Assembly: GCA_023053575.1 (NCBI GenBank)
Contig: JAKZAP010000010.1
Span: forward strand, 16,453,225 to 16,517,224
Direction: 5' to 3'
DNA from: Branchinecta lynchi
Taxonomy: Eukaryota; Arthropoda; Branchiopoda; Anostraca; Branchinectidae
DNA length: 64,000 nt
Each line of letters begins with the position of its first letter. The stretch's first letter is position 1. The position numbers were made by a program, and so were the translations under genes. Below, piece after piece: positions 23,101-32,039 of this stretch. The notes under the pieces are model-generated. The model was not told the DNA's origin, searched no databases, and saw only the letters and a list, made by a program, of their open reading frames with translations.

Positions 23101-26100
23101 ATATCCGGTTCATGCCGGTTCCGGTAGCAAATCACGATGCGTACTTGATTCCAACATTGTATTCCCGCGTGTCATAGTAAGCTGGTGACGCCGGATGACA
23201 CGGCTTTCTATACCAAGGAGCTTTATACCTTCTTCATAATTCGTGTACTCCTGGCCCAATATGTAACGAACAGCTCGCTTCTGCACGTTCTCGAGGTCAT
23301 TGCTTTGTTCCTTTGTAAAAATTTAGAAGTGATTGACGACTAAAACCAAAAGGCTTTGTAGTTACTAGATTCCTTAGTGCTATATTCGCCTTCTTAATAA
23401 TATTATGTACATGATCCGACCATGACATCTTTGAGTTAAAGGTCAGTGTTTCCGTTAAAGGTTTTGTTTCCGCAGATACAATGGTATTTGTTACCAGTTA
23501 CCACCGTAACTGAATCTGAAATTAGTCGTTTTTGCAGTTACCGTGGTATCTGATACTACGGTTGCTCTGCAAAAACGACAATTGCCGGATTTGTGCTTTT
23601 CATCCAAAAGAAATACTGATATCCACCGATCTAGAGCGACATAACTTCTTTCCCACCAATTTGACAAAAAAAAAACTAGACTCTTGAGTTAGCGATGATG
23701 TGAGATGAATTTCTGAGATACCACGATCAGTTACCACGGTCGGACCGTGGTATCTGAATATCAGGTACCAATTTACTGAGAAAACAACTAAAGTCCTCTA
23801 AGTTACCTTTATTTTTGTTCTGTCGGGAGTAGAACATTCGTCAAAACGGATTGAGTACCCGACAACGTCGCCCAGCAGTGTACCTTTTTCTTCCGCTACC
23901 CGGGTTGCCAGACTGGTAGCTGCAACTTTGCGTGGTTCGGTAATACCGATGATACCATCTTTGCACCAACCAGCTTCATAAATATACTGAAAAAAAAAAG
24001 AAAAATGAAAAGCCATGGCGTCACAATCCTGGTGTCATCGAAATTATCACATGTCAAAATAGGTACAAGCCTGATACAAGCAGTTCAGTAATTCCTGTCC
24101 CCTTTTGTCCAGTAAACACTAATGGCTAACACGTAAACCGTACTGTATTGATCCTATCAGCCAAGGATCATCTTTTGGATTGATCTTTCTACTCAGCGTT
24201 GGGTCGATTTCGTTTTATTGATTTTCTTTTATGGAAAGGTCTGAACCATTCGATGTTTTTCTTCTCTCTGGTTCAAACCCTGAAATAATTGTAAGTGCTG
24301 AGTATAGTATTGTTAATGTTTATGTATTATATAACGTAAGAATAAAAAAACCTTGAACCTTGAACCATCCCAATATGACCAGTCTTTCTGTCATTTACAC
24401 GGTGACATTTTCCCTCTTCTCCCATATTCCTCAGAATGCTAAATCGAGAAACTGAAGGTTTCCAACTTAATTCGCGCTCTTTCCTATATATACCAGCTAA
24501 GTCTCAGTTCCTAGCCTATCAGGAAGTGTCATAACGCGAGACTGACCGACCAACAGAAAGACAAATATTCAAACAATGTAAAGTTGACTTTCTAAAAAAC
24601 AATATATAGTCAGTCAGAGAGTTTCAGTTTATAATTGTTGATTTTTTGCGTGTTTCCTATGAAAGTGTTACGTTTTACTTTTGTTTTTTCTTTTCGTTTT
24701 TGTACTCCGTCTTTTTTCTTTTTGAAATGACGGGTGATGAATAAATAAATAAATACAAAAATAAAACGGATACGTCAGCTGTATATGATGCTTCGGCAGC
24801 CTTAGCATCGTGGCCTTAGCAGGCTGCCCAAGCATCGTAGCTTTGGTAGGCTTAGTAGCCTTGGCAGGCTTAGTAGCCTTGGCACGTTGCTGAGGCATCG
24901 TAGCTGACATATCCGTTTCTTCCATTGTTTGAATATATGTTTCCCAGTCAGCTTGGGCTCAAGGAGAATTAATAGACAGACAAAAAGGCTACACAATCGA
25001 TCTACAGTGGAATACGCTTCTTGGGACGTTTCTAACTCTGGACGGTGCCAGATCATCGTGTCATAGCAGCAAACTATTGGGGAGCCGAGTAGTACTTTAA
25101 AGGACCCTTCGTACCCTACACTTCGTTCCTACTTCCACAACCTTTCCCTCGTTCTTATTCCCCAGATTTTGTAGTCCGCACGGTGCATTCTACTCTCCCT
25201 ATTGACACTACATCGATTTTAACCCTTGGCATGTTGGGCTCTCTTCAAGACTTCCAGTTATTATGTTCTCAACGTTCTGATTATTATTTTCTTCAAGAGT
25301 ATTGTCAGAAAGACCGGTTATGCACATTTTGGCACGCTCCTCATCCAAGCCGAGGGTTCTGGTGAGAGCCGGAGAGAGATGGAATATCCGAAGCCTTGAA
25401 TAATTTTTCGAAAAATAGCTGAGTTTTAAAACAGTCAATTATCTTGAGAGTACTGAAGAAGAAACACTGAGTGGTGCGAGTTGCCCTTTACGGCCTCCTA
25501 AGAAAGGGTGGGTGTTTCTGGTTCTTACTTTACCGTAGATTCAAAAAGTCAAATAACGTCCCGGGTAACTTACCTAATCTCTAGTTGTCAAGTTGTCGCA
25601 CTGGTTGTTTGCCAATGGGAAAATATAGGAATAATTGTGAGTTACTGGTCCCTACGAAAGAGGGAGTGAAAGTGTGTTCTTGAAGACCCGATGAAAATGC
25701 GTTACTTCGTTGCTCCGCTATTCATATAATAGGTTTCATTAGATGAACTTTTTCTTTCGGAATTGTGGTACCCTTAGGTGATATTTTACAGAGCAAAACG
25801 GATACGTCAGCTGAACTATGTTAGAGCTATATTTCGGACCTTCTTGGCACGGGTCCTCTTCAGGCTCAAGCTGAAAAATGAAGTTGTTTGTCTGCTGAAT
25901 GAATATTACCCTTATGTGGTTTTACCTCTATGTTTTAAATATTTAGCAACTAGAACGGTCAACGATTGCTGAAAAATAACTCTTTTTTGGGTCAAACGCA
26001 ATAGCGGGCTTACCAGAAGTGACGTTACAATCGGAAGTTGAACAGTCCTGAGTTTTGCTTCATTGGCCATTGAAATGCATGCTTTTGTTGAAATTCGAAC

Positions 26101-26797
26101 TCCCAACGTCGGTGTGAACTTTGTCTTGTCGGGCCAGCAGTACGGATTTTGAACGTCATTACTAGAGCCCCAGGTGAAAAAACAAGAATCCCTTAGCCGT
26201 GTCAAAATAATTGAGTGTATTCTAATCCAAGGCATAAAAATAAGCTGATTTTTAAGTAAAAGTTTAAGTATATTCTATTTTTTCATTACGATCACTGGTA
26301 CTGGCTCATGCTTTTTGTGCAAATAAATTATTACTGTGCATTTTATTAGAGCTATATGAAGGGTAGAAATTTAGCTCTAATAAATTGTAGCTGACGCATC
26401 CGTTTTGTATTTTCAAATAATATTGGGGGGCCCCACTATCAAATATTATTCTATCACTCACTACCAGTTCCATTAAACAATGGTCGACCTTGAAATTAAC
26501 CAAGACTTCAATAGAATAAAATGTAGACAACTCAGGAATGTCAATTTAACTTACCTGCGGAATTTGCGTGCTTTTCCCACTTCCTGTTTCTCCGACAACT
26601 ACAACAGTCTGGTGCTTATGAATCAGATATAGAATATGGTCTCTATTCTGCCAGACAGGTAGCTTTTTCCGCTGCTGCTCCAAGGTGAGAGAATGAAGCG
26701 GATTGTAGACGAAGGTGCTTACTTCCCCATCAGCTACTGGGTCTTGCCTGTCCTCTTCGAAGTCGTCTTCTACGAACGATACTTCAATCAGTCCCAT
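7841..26797 (-). CDS. DHX35: DHX35-like DEAH-box RNA helicase, nine exons, C-terminus missing
   Basis: ATP-dependent RNA helicase of the DEAH/RHA group; DHX35 orthologues associate with the catalytic spliceosome in the nucleus. Coding exons, 5' to 3' on the minus strand: 26797-26555, 23986-23807, 21227-21087, 19261-19099, 17032-16871, 15119-14973, 12958-12817, 10377-10091, 8149-7841. Every junction has AG/GT borders and the phases join without a frameshift to 591 complete codons plus one base. Visible motifs: I GETGSGKS (residues 69-76), Ia [14 protein letters not shown] (167-170), III SAT (199-201), FLTGQ (271-275), V TNV (331-333), [10 protein letters not shown] (378-385), then winged-helix/ratchet sequence. 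Human DHX35 is about 700 residues, so roughly 110 C-terminal residues (OB-fold end) lie beyond position 1 or were not recognised in 1-7840. Introns of 1.75-2.6 kb are filled with transposon remnants. Orthology is from remembered family sequence, not a search. Confidence 0.93.
8170..8440 (+). mobile_element. LINE 3' end remnant
   Basis: Shares GCTTTCGCATTTGAGGGT, GGGGGTGGGTTGGTA and CTTAATAAACAAACGTTATT with the inverted copy at 58630-58950, which still encodes a Cys/His motif. It starts about 20 bases from the acceptor of the last DHX35 exon. Confidence 0.65.
8436..9082 (+). mobile_element. LINE reverse-transcriptase C-terminal remnant with 3' UTR
   Basis: An open frame at 8436-8837 contains [32 protein letters not shown] and [20 protein letters not shown], typical of the C-terminus of CR1/Jockey-like LINEs. 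The 3' UTR ends AATAAATTAAAATTGAATTG at about 9075. A related tail is at 20694-20715. Confidence 0.7.
9510..10050. repeat. Three ~93-bp tandem units, the second split by a MITE
   Basis: Units begin near 9510, 9604 and 9968 with CTATGCTCCGTCA-type sequence and contain TTACTTGTTCTTG and AATGCATCTTAAT. The 9668-9938 element interrupts unit 2. Confidence 0.65.
9668..9938. mobile_element. 271-bp TIR element with TA borders
   Basis: About 36-bp inverted ends: TATGGAAATAATTCAA and a GGGACAT boundary recur, inverted, at the right end. The interior carries several inverted CAATTGTTTACGATTGG variants. Flanking TA on both sides suggests a mariner-type MITE; that is inference. Confidence 0.75.
10091..10377 (-). 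CDS. DHX35: DHX35 exon, winged-helix and ratchet region
   Basis: Acceptor TTTTTAG. Encodes RLYTEEAY, then [20 protein letters not shown] (winged helix) and [11 protein letters not shown] (start of the ratchet domain), all family hallmarks. It ends LLNSG with a phase-1 donor G/GTAGAA. Confidence 0.93.
10515..10914. repeat. Tandem duplication, two ~200-bp units in DHX35 intron
   Basis: Both units run from ACCATCAAAACGATGCTAGCC to CAGATTCAGGAATCTGAGGTG. The palindrome TTCAGATTCAGGAATCTGA ends each unit. Confidence 0.85.
11002..12050 (+). mobile_element. Family B element, copy 2
   Basis: Starts AAGACCAAAGGTGTCGATGG with GGGATCCCAAAA, carries about four ~137-bp units (11270-11815; each with a CCGGATTCCGG-type block, TTTTCACCATCGTG, CAGCATGT, ACCCCTAAATC), then a GACGGACGG microsatellite and CTTACGTTTTGGGATCCC at the right end. 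Lies in the intron between the motif VI and winged-helix exons. Confidence 0.85.
12817..12958 (-). CDS. DHX35: DHX35 exon with motif VI (QRAGRAGR)
   Basis: Acceptor TTTTAG. Encodes [14 protein letters not shown], then [20 protein letters not shown] with the arginine fingers of motif VI. Two overlapping donors occur in CAGGTAGGTAGAC; only the upstream one joins in frame to the next exon (AG plus G gives Arg 393). Confidence 0.93.
13087..13691. mobile_element. hAT-like non-autonomous element
   Basis: Inverted ends CAGTGGTTCCCAACC and GGTTGGGAACCACTG, with flanking 8-bp sequences TCCAAGCC and TCCTCGCC (6 of 8 identical), as expected of an old hAT insertion. No transposase. A partial family H element with a 23-A run (13231 to about 13400) is nested inside. 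Confidence 0.85.
14350..14860 (-). mobile_element. LINE reverse-transcriptase remnant
   Basis: Minus-strand translation reads [38 protein letters not shown] and, after a break, [20 protein letters not shown]: the region C-terminal of the RT fingers in CR1-like LINEs. Broken by stops. Confidence 0.75.
14973..15119 (-). CDS. DHX35: DHX35 exon with motif V
   Basis: Follows TTTTCTAG. Encodes AVPMYASLG and [17 protein letters not shown], motif V. The family usually reads TNVAETS; here it is TNVTEAS, so Thr and Ala replace Ala and Thr around the Glu. Ends TAT G/GTAAGA in phase 1. Confidence 0.92.
15205..15330. repeat. Partial family H sequence
   Basis: Several CAGTYGAWTTTTTCTGAA units and AGTCGGTAAAAACC, the internal repeat of family H elements, without terminal motifs. 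Confidence 0.6.
15395..15690. mobile_element. Short deletion derivative of family D
   Basis: Has ACAAAAAATCAACGAAG and CGAATATACTGGAATAAAA like the D copy at 49313, then the reverse complement of the D subterminal block (CTTGAAGAACTGAAAGCC; ACCTGCAAATAACAA). Both D ends survive without the 1.7-kb core. Confidence 0.65.
15840..16040 (-). mobile_element. LINE C-terminal remnant
   Basis: Minus-strand translation: [20 protein letters not shown] then [10 protein letters not shown], the WNxLP...FK block that closes CR1-like ORF2 proteins. Confidence 0.75.
16390..16840 (+). mobile_element. LINE C-terminal remnant with A-rich 3' end
   Basis: Translates [20 protein letters not shown] and then, frameshifted, [13 protein letters not shown], the same closing block as above but on the plus strand. 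Ends AATAATAAATGAATAAATAC near 16840, next to the RecA2 exon of DHX35. Confidence 0.7.
16871..17032 (-). CDS. DHX35: DHX35 exon, start of RecA2 domain
   Basis: Begins after TTTCCAG with AA completing Glu 243, then [17 protein letters not shown] and [11 protein letters not shown], the DEAH-family RecA2 block. It ends with the first base of Gly 297 before GTAGGA. Confidence 0.93.
17160..17420. repeat. Family P palindromic repeat
   Basis: Contains GCAGATACCATGGTATCTG and TTTTTGCAGTTACCATGG with GATACCACAG. Further copies are at 18855-18895, 22540-22890 and 23460-23780, all in DHX35 introns. Confidence 0.7.
17950..18800 (-). mobile_element. Family D element, degenerate reverse copy
   Basis: The reverse complement contains ACATAAGCTAGGACACTGAA and several GGACGATGAAACT variants with CCCCAC GATG-type units, as in the D copies at 49526 and 56320. 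The left boundary is uncertain; related sequence may begin near 17600. Confidence 0.6.
19099..19261 (-). CDS. DHX35: DHX35 exon with SAT motif III
   Basis: Acceptor TTCGCAG; begins [17 protein letters not shown], motif III (SAT) of the helicase, and ends in FYLK with one base (G) of a split codon before GTATGG. The next exon supplies AA, restoring Glu 243. Confidence 0.93.
19625..19962. mobile_element. Family H MITE with exact 8-bp target duplication
   Basis: Ends CAGAGGCGTTACTAGCC and GTCGTGACGCCTCTG, flanked by identical GCTCTAAT at 19617-19624 and 19963-19970. The interior is a tandem array of ~20-bp CGACTGATTTTTC-type units and a G-run/C-run hairpin at one end. The hAT-superfamily assignment rests on the end and duplication length. 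Confidence 0.9.
20464..21025. mobile_element. 562-bp TIR element (GGCGTATTCTCG ends)
   Basis: Ends GGCGTATTCTCGCTGTTCCC and the inverted partner ending GAGAATACGCC share about 30 bp including CCGAGGACT. A LINE-like 3' tail (AATAAATTAAAACTGAATTG, about 20694-20715) is nested inside. Borders TAA/TTT give no exact duplication. Confidence 0.65.
21087..21227 (-). CDS. DHX35: DHX35 exon with DEVH box (motif II)
   Basis: Forty-seven codons, phase 0 on both sides, acceptor TTTTAG and donor AAG/GTAGGA. It begins [10 protein letters not shown], the family's (Y/F)LTDGMLxRE block. The Walker B box reads DEVH instead of the usual DEAH; the codons GAT GAG GTT CAT are unambiguous. Confidence 0.93.
21740..22250 (+). 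mobile_element. LINE C-terminal remnant split by a fold-back insert
   Basis: RPILEYASC (from 21757) and, after an insert at about 21805-21985, [19 protein letters not shown] then [18 protein letters not shown]. The insert contains GGAATTCCTGCCCGGATT paired with AATCCGGCCGGGAAATCC. Confidence 0.65.
22540..22890. repeat. Family P palindromic repeat, copies in DHX35 intron
   Basis: ACCGTGGTAACTG and CAGATACCATGGTATCTG variants alternate with spacers containing AAATTGGTGGGAAAGAAGTT. A related unit is at 23460-23780. Confidence 0.65.
23807..23986 (-). CDS. DHX35: DHX35 exon, motif Ia region
   Basis: Sixty codons in phase 0 on both sides. A pyrimidine tract and TCAG precede it; AAG/GTAACT follows. 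It encodes [11 protein letters not shown], motif Ia TEPRKVAAT, and VGYSIRFDE, the conserved stretch between motifs Ia and II of DEAH helicases. Confidence 0.92.
24770..24960. mobile_element. Family C fold-back, short copy
   Basis: Ends CGGATACGTCAGCT and AGCTGACATATCCG enclose inverted GGCAGGCTTAGTAGCCTTGG-type units; the right tail TTTGAATATATGTTTCCCAG matches the tail of the 1355 copy. Confidence 0.65.
25796..26406. mobile_element. Family C element, ~610 bp copy
   Basis: Ends AAAACGGATACGTCAGCT and AGCTGACGCATCCGTTTT, with the subterminal CCTTCTTGGCACGGGTCC on the left. The ~500-bp interior is not recognised. Confidence 0.65.
26555..26797 (-). CDS. DHX35: DHX35 exon with Walker A motif (first recognised coding exon)
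   Basis: Encodes residues 1-81 if the ATG at 26797 is used. The acidic N-terminus leads into FVYNP and EQQRKKLPV, matching the family, then motif I GETGSGKS. The frame stays open upstream through a GTG at 26809 to a stop a few codons further, so an upstream coding exon joined inside this stretch is possible. The donor CAG/GTAAGT follows codon Q81 in phase 0. Confidence 0.9.
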
Positions 26798-27825
26798 AAA
26801 TTGGCTCACAAGTTTCGTTTAAAGCTGATTAGCTTTTCAACTTCATTCAAAGGATATTTCTGCTCCTGGAGCTACACACACAAATAGTACCATCTCTACT
26901 GATCTTGCTACCTACCTAGATCCCTAAATATCCACTCTTATTCCCACAAATAGCCATAGAATATTGCCAAATCAGTTACTTGACTCTTGCGGGACTCTTC
27001 AAGCAATGTGTGTGCTTCTGACAACAATGGTTACTGCAAAATCCGACAACATCCCATCTGTTAAACATGGAAGCAATATTTTTTTTAGTCCACCTTTGAC
27101 ATAAATAACCAGTATCTGGGAGGAGGGGGGTCTGAGTAGGGTATACACCCAAACCTCGGGCTTAGCATACCCTAGCCTATTCCAAAATCCTGCAAAATCA
27201 GTGTGGTGAGACTGTGTGGAGCCTCTCGACTAGGCTAGCATAGCTAGGTGGATTTACTGAGCTCACTCAACAGCAGCTTCGAAAACCAGACATCCACAAT
27301 ACAGCAGCAGTATATCCAACCGACGGTACATTCATTGCACTCCAAGCCGTCTCTGTTTTTCCTGACTGGTGTTTGGTCCTTGTGTTATTGCACATTTTTT
27401 GTCTCACAGCTTGCCTCATTAAAACCTGCCTCTCTAGCAGTTTCTGGTCAGTCCCCAAAGTGAGCATTAACCAGACATAGGTAAGTCTGAGAATGGGTTA
27501 TAAAACTGCAAATCATATTTGCCGGTACAGCTGGTGCTCGAGCTTTAACTCCAAGCAATTTTCATGAAGAAATCCACAAAATCAGACACTTAATCTACAG
27601 TCTTTTGTGGTCTAAGCCATGCCTTAAGCAGACCCTTGTCAAGAAGGACTAAATAATGAAGCTGACCGCACTGTGAAATACCGGTCAAAATATATACATA
27701 CAGGAGAGGTACCCAACCCCAAACGATTTCAGATCACCAGAGAATTCCTTCTTTCAAAGAAATCTATCTGGCTTAAACAAGAACTAAAAAACATGACAAC
27801 AATACTAGACTGAAGCTAATACAAT

Positions 27826-28244
27826 CAGTGCCGTCTTTACCCTTCGGCCGGTTAGGCCGCTGCTGTGGGGCCAGGGGAAACGAGAAGCCAAACGGTCGGT
27901 GTAAATCGTTGAGAAATGAGGGTACGGTTGCTAGCCGCAGGCCCTATTGCCGTGATTTTTACTATCCAGGTTTCACCAGGTAAGTTGCACCGACATCGTT
28001 TACCTCACCAAACTTATGCTCAGAAGTGACCGTACTGTGGCCGACCAAGAAACATGTGTGCTAAAGCCCCCTTCACAAACATGCCTAGTCAAGCACAGAT
28101 GTCTAGGCACGTGACTAGCATCACCGTTCACACCCATGCCTAGGCACAGATTTTACTGCTGGCGTTTTTCCGTTTTTGACTCATGAAAAAGGGGCAAAAA
28201 CCAATAGATGGCCTAGGGTCCACCAAAAGTAAAAGAAGGCACTG
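27826..28244. mobile_element. hAT-like 419-bp element
   Basis: Ends CAGTGCCGTCTTTACC and, inverted, GTAAAAGAAGGCACTG. Flanks AATACAAT (27818-27825) and AATACTAT (28245-28252) differ at one base, an 8-bp target duplication. No transposase. Confidence 0.8.
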
Positions 28245-28602
28245 AATACTATGTTTTAAATATTGGAAAAATAAATTTTTCTTCAATATTTCTAGTCAAA
28301 AATATTTTTATTTAAAAAAAGATCAACTCATTCTTACCTGAGTTTGAATTCTAATCTTGCCATGATGTACACAGTGATGAAGCAGGTAGACAAAGTTAAT
28401 AACCAGACAATCCCTTCTTTAAACAGGTTCAAAACAAAGAAATGGCATAGGTTTTGAATATTTTGGGACTTACTTACAACGTTGAAAATAAATAGATTTT
28501 ATTTCTTGACTTGACTGTCAAGACAACATGGAAATTCCATTTTATCATTTTCTCTGCAGATTTCTTGAGTTGTGTAAAATCGAGGTCAGGTAACCCTTCT
28601 GT

Positions 28603-28930
28603 CAGGGGCGTCACGACTGGGAGGGGGGGGGGGCGCCTCCCCCCAATGCTGTCGGCCAGTTGGTAAAAATAACCGAGTCGGCGCGAATCACCACGATTTT
28701 TCGTCAAAACAGTTGATTTTTTTCATGAAAACAGTCGTTTTTTCTAAAAACTGGTCGATTTTTCGTCAAAATAGTCGTTTTTTCTGAAAATCAGTCGTTT
28801 TTTTTCAAAAATGTCATTTTTGTTGTTCAAAACAGTTGTTTTTTCTTCAGAAAAAGTTGGTAAATTACCAGCCAGTCGGTAAATCCCTCGTCCCCCCCCC
28901 CCCAAAACATTTTGGCTAGTAACGCCTCTG
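28603..28930. mobile_element. Family H MITE
   Basis: CAGGGGCGTCACGACTGGG at the left and AGTAACGCCTCTG at the right; flanks CCTTCTGT and CCTACTGT (7 of 8). The interior has CAGTCGTTTTTTCT-type repeats and a G-run/C-run hairpin. Confidence 0.85.
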
Positions 28931-28964
28931 CCTACTGTACTTATAATCAAGCAATGGATAAACG

Positions 28965-29170
28965 AATACATCAGTTATGATGCTTTGGCATCTGTCTTTC
29001 TGCCTTTCTTGGCAAGGGCTGGGCAAGGCCAAGTGTCCTCATCTCGATGTTGAATGTTAGGGACAACATTGGGGAAGAAACGAACCTGCATTCTGCAATA
29101 ATCTTATTGCAGGATCAATTCCTTTAACTGAATATTGAGGTATCCGTTATATCAATTGTTACACTTCGGC
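28965..29170. mobile_element. Family C element, degenerate
   Basis: AAACGAATACATCAGTTATG, CTTTCTTGGCAAGGGCTGG and GAGGTATCCGTTATATC recall the ends and subterminal blocks of family C. Confidence 0.45.
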
Positions 29171-29649
29171 TCTAGGTAGGATAGCTACTAAAAAAATTAA
29201 CTTTCAAATTCTGATCTTTTGGAGGATTATGATTCTGAACTTAAGCTTAGGTTTGAGCTCAATAATACCTCACTAACTTGCTGCTAAGTATCCCAATTCT
29301 TGATTTGAAAAACACTAATTACAATGGGAGTCTGCCGGCAGCATGCCGGCATGTGTTCAAAAATTGCATAATTTCACTCTAAAAATATTCCGAGAATGAT
29401 GCAGTAATGTTGGTACAAATGCATAGCGGTCGACATTTTGTCTTGTAAATTTTATTGGGTGTTAGTTTTTCTCATTGGGAGCTTATGAAGGTGGATTATA
29501 AGAGAAACTGGGAATGTGATACTCAAGTTCCAAGAACCAGCTATTTACTGGTGTAGCCAGTTATACTTATGGATATTCAGTCCTAGGTATCAATAAATTC
29601 TTCTAGGAAAGTTCAGGTACTTTTTTGTATACCTTAGATTACATGCAAT

Positions 29650-29952
29650 CAGGGGCATCATGACTGGGGGGGGACGCCCCTCCCCTCAATGCTGTCAGCC
29701 AGTTGGTAAAAATTAACGGAGTCGGCACGAAGCACCACAATTTTTTGTCAAAACCGTCATTTTTTCATGGAAACGGTCGGTTTTTTCTAAAACTGGTTGA
29801 ATTTTCGTCAAAATAGGCTAGTTGGTTTTTCTGAAAATCAGTTAATTTTTCAAAACTGTCATTTTTGCTGTTGAAAACATCTTTTTTTCTGCAGAAACAG
29901 TCGGTAAATGCCTCGTCCCCTCCCAAAAACATTTTGGATAGTGAAGCCTCTG
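29650..29952. mobile_element. Family H MITE
   Basis: CAGGGGCATCATGACTGGGG and GAAGCCTCTG ends with the internal AGTCGGTTTTTTCT array. Flanks show no clear 8-bp match. Confidence 0.75.
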
Positions 29953-31165
29953 CCATTTTACTGACGGCCTTCCTAAATCAAGGATTTTTTCCTGAATACA
30001 GTGGTATATTTGAATCATTTTTGTCGGCTGTTTTAGACTGAAAAAAAATGATGATAATTTCCCAGCAATTCATTTTTCATTACGAAAAAATCGTCAAATT
30101 GGTGCTACTGCTGGTAGGGCTTTTGTGGCTACCTAGTCAAAGAGTACAGGAGTGTTGCATGAAGCTGCCCTTACTATGGCACCGCCCACCCCCCAATTGG
30201 CCATGGTACATGATCCTGCCACCTTGATCATGAAGCTGCAACCCCCAGAAAAATCATGCAAATTCCAAGAAAACAGCAAATTTTGTTATTTGCAAAAGGT
30301 CAAGGAACCTCTCTGACCAAGCAGCTGGCCTCTAACTTCACCATGTAGCAAAATACCATTTTTAGCAAAGTGGGCGACTTCATGATCAATTGGGTGCCTA
30401 TATGCTTTTGTGTTCTCCAGCTTAGCCTTGAACAATTACAAGTAAACTATGGCACCAGCAGAAAGCGAAGATTCTAAGCTTCCTTTCAGGATACTCCACT
30501 GAATTTTATTTCAACCTTTACTCTTTTTCCCTAAGTCATTTCCCCAAAATAGGAGTTTAGGGTGGCAGCTTCATGCAACACTCCTGTAGCCTATTTAAAA
30601 TTTTAAATGCATACTTGGTTTGATAAAACTCGGTCGGTAGCTCATTCTCTATCTGAAAAGACTAAGAATAAAGATGATCCAACTAACGTCACTTCACGTC
30701 TTCGAGGATCTTGCGACGCCTTTACTTGACATCCAATTGTCTTGTGTTTGCACTTTTAAACTACGCGCGAGCTCACGCCAGTGTTTCCAAACGCAGATTT
30801 TCAATATCATGAGATTTGCGGGGCACATCAGATTTGTGGGAGAAAATCATGAGATATTCTGGCGAAGATAGGGGACAGGAGGACACAGAGACAAAAAAGA
30901 GAGACGTCAACCCCCGTGGTGATGGTCCTTTTTGAGCCCCAGAACCCATTTGCCAAAATTGCCAGAACCCAAATGCAATTAGGTGGTTTAACTGCGGAAA
31001 ATACCCAAGAACCAATTGAAATTGGGTGGTCTACCTCGGAAAATCCAATTTTTTTTCCATAGAGTACCTTACAAGGTGTATTTTCACTGGAAAATCCTAA
31101 ATTATTCCTTTTTCTTAGGTGACCCAGAAAAGCCGAAAAAAAAACATTTTTATTTGAAAAACGAG

Positions 31166-31489
31166 CTAGGGAGTCACGTCTGGGGTGGGGGACGCCCCCT
31201 CCCCCAATGTTGTTAGCCCGAGTCGGCGCGAAGCGCCGCGATTTTTCTATACAGTCGATTTTTTCTAGGAAACAGTCGTTTTCTTAAGAGCAGTCGGTTT
31301 TTCGTGCAAATAGTAAATTTTTCTTAAAAACAGTCGTTTTTTTCTAAACATCAGTCAATTTTTCGTCAAATCAGTCGTTTTTTCTGAACAACAGGCGGTA
31401 TTCCTGCTAAGAACAGTCGGTAAAAATGACCAGCCAGTTGGTAAATGCCTTGCAACCACCACCAAGCATTTTGGCTAGTAACGCCTCTG
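31166..31489. mobile_element. Family H MITE
   Basis: Degenerate left end CTAGGGAGTCACGTCTGGGG, internal CAGTCGTTTTTTTCT array, right end GGCTAGTAACGCCTCTG. Directly abuts a family G-like end. Confidence 0.75.
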
Positions 31490-31495
31490 GAAAAC

Positions 31496-31695
31496 CTGGA
31501 TTAAACGACTCGGCTAGGGACTAGTTTACGACTGTAGCTGGGCAGAGCCAAAATTAACAATTTTTTTCTAAACGACTCAGATTGTTCTTGATTAAAATGA
31601 CTGTCCGGAACCTCGGCGAGATCAAAATAAACGACTGATATGACTTAGCAAAAGGCAGGAGGGGTGAATCACCCCCCCCCCTTCGGGCCACCCCT
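31496..31695. repeat. Family G right-end sequence
   Basis: Matches the last ~250 bp of the 37486-39839 element: AACGACTCGG, CCTCGGCGAG, ATAAACGACTGATATGACTT, C-run, then CTTCGGGCCACCCCTG. The left end was not located. Confidence 0.65.
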
Positions 31696-32039
31696 GGTCT
31701 AACACTAGTAACACTACTATTAATCTTTGTTTTTACATTTACTTGAACTTCTGGACAATGTGACCACTAAACAAACATTATAGCTGGTAGGTGGCAAACT
31801 ATGAATCCCAGCCGAGAGTATTTCTCCACTGTTTGGCAGTATTCCTCTTCCGACTGGCCTTCAACATTCATTTTGTAGTGGCTGATAAACTCAGTGCTAT
31901 CTTGTGGCTATAGTTATATAGCTATATTTCAGTACGATGGAAATCGAGCTTTTTCCCTTTCGAGTTTTGGCACTTCATTTCAGGGTATCATTGAAAGAGG
32001 TTGCTTTCAGTTTGTTTGCAATTCTTTTCTCGGAGCCGA

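Noticed and set aside
26798..26809. GTG at 26809 as the DHX35 start
   Set aside because: Eukaryotic nuclear genes rarely start at GTG. The in-frame ATG at 26797 or a spliced upstream exon is more likely.
27248..27467. 71- and 66-codon frames on opposite strands upstream of DHX35
   Set aside because: No family resemblance and no splice partners; the opposing frames are probably chance.
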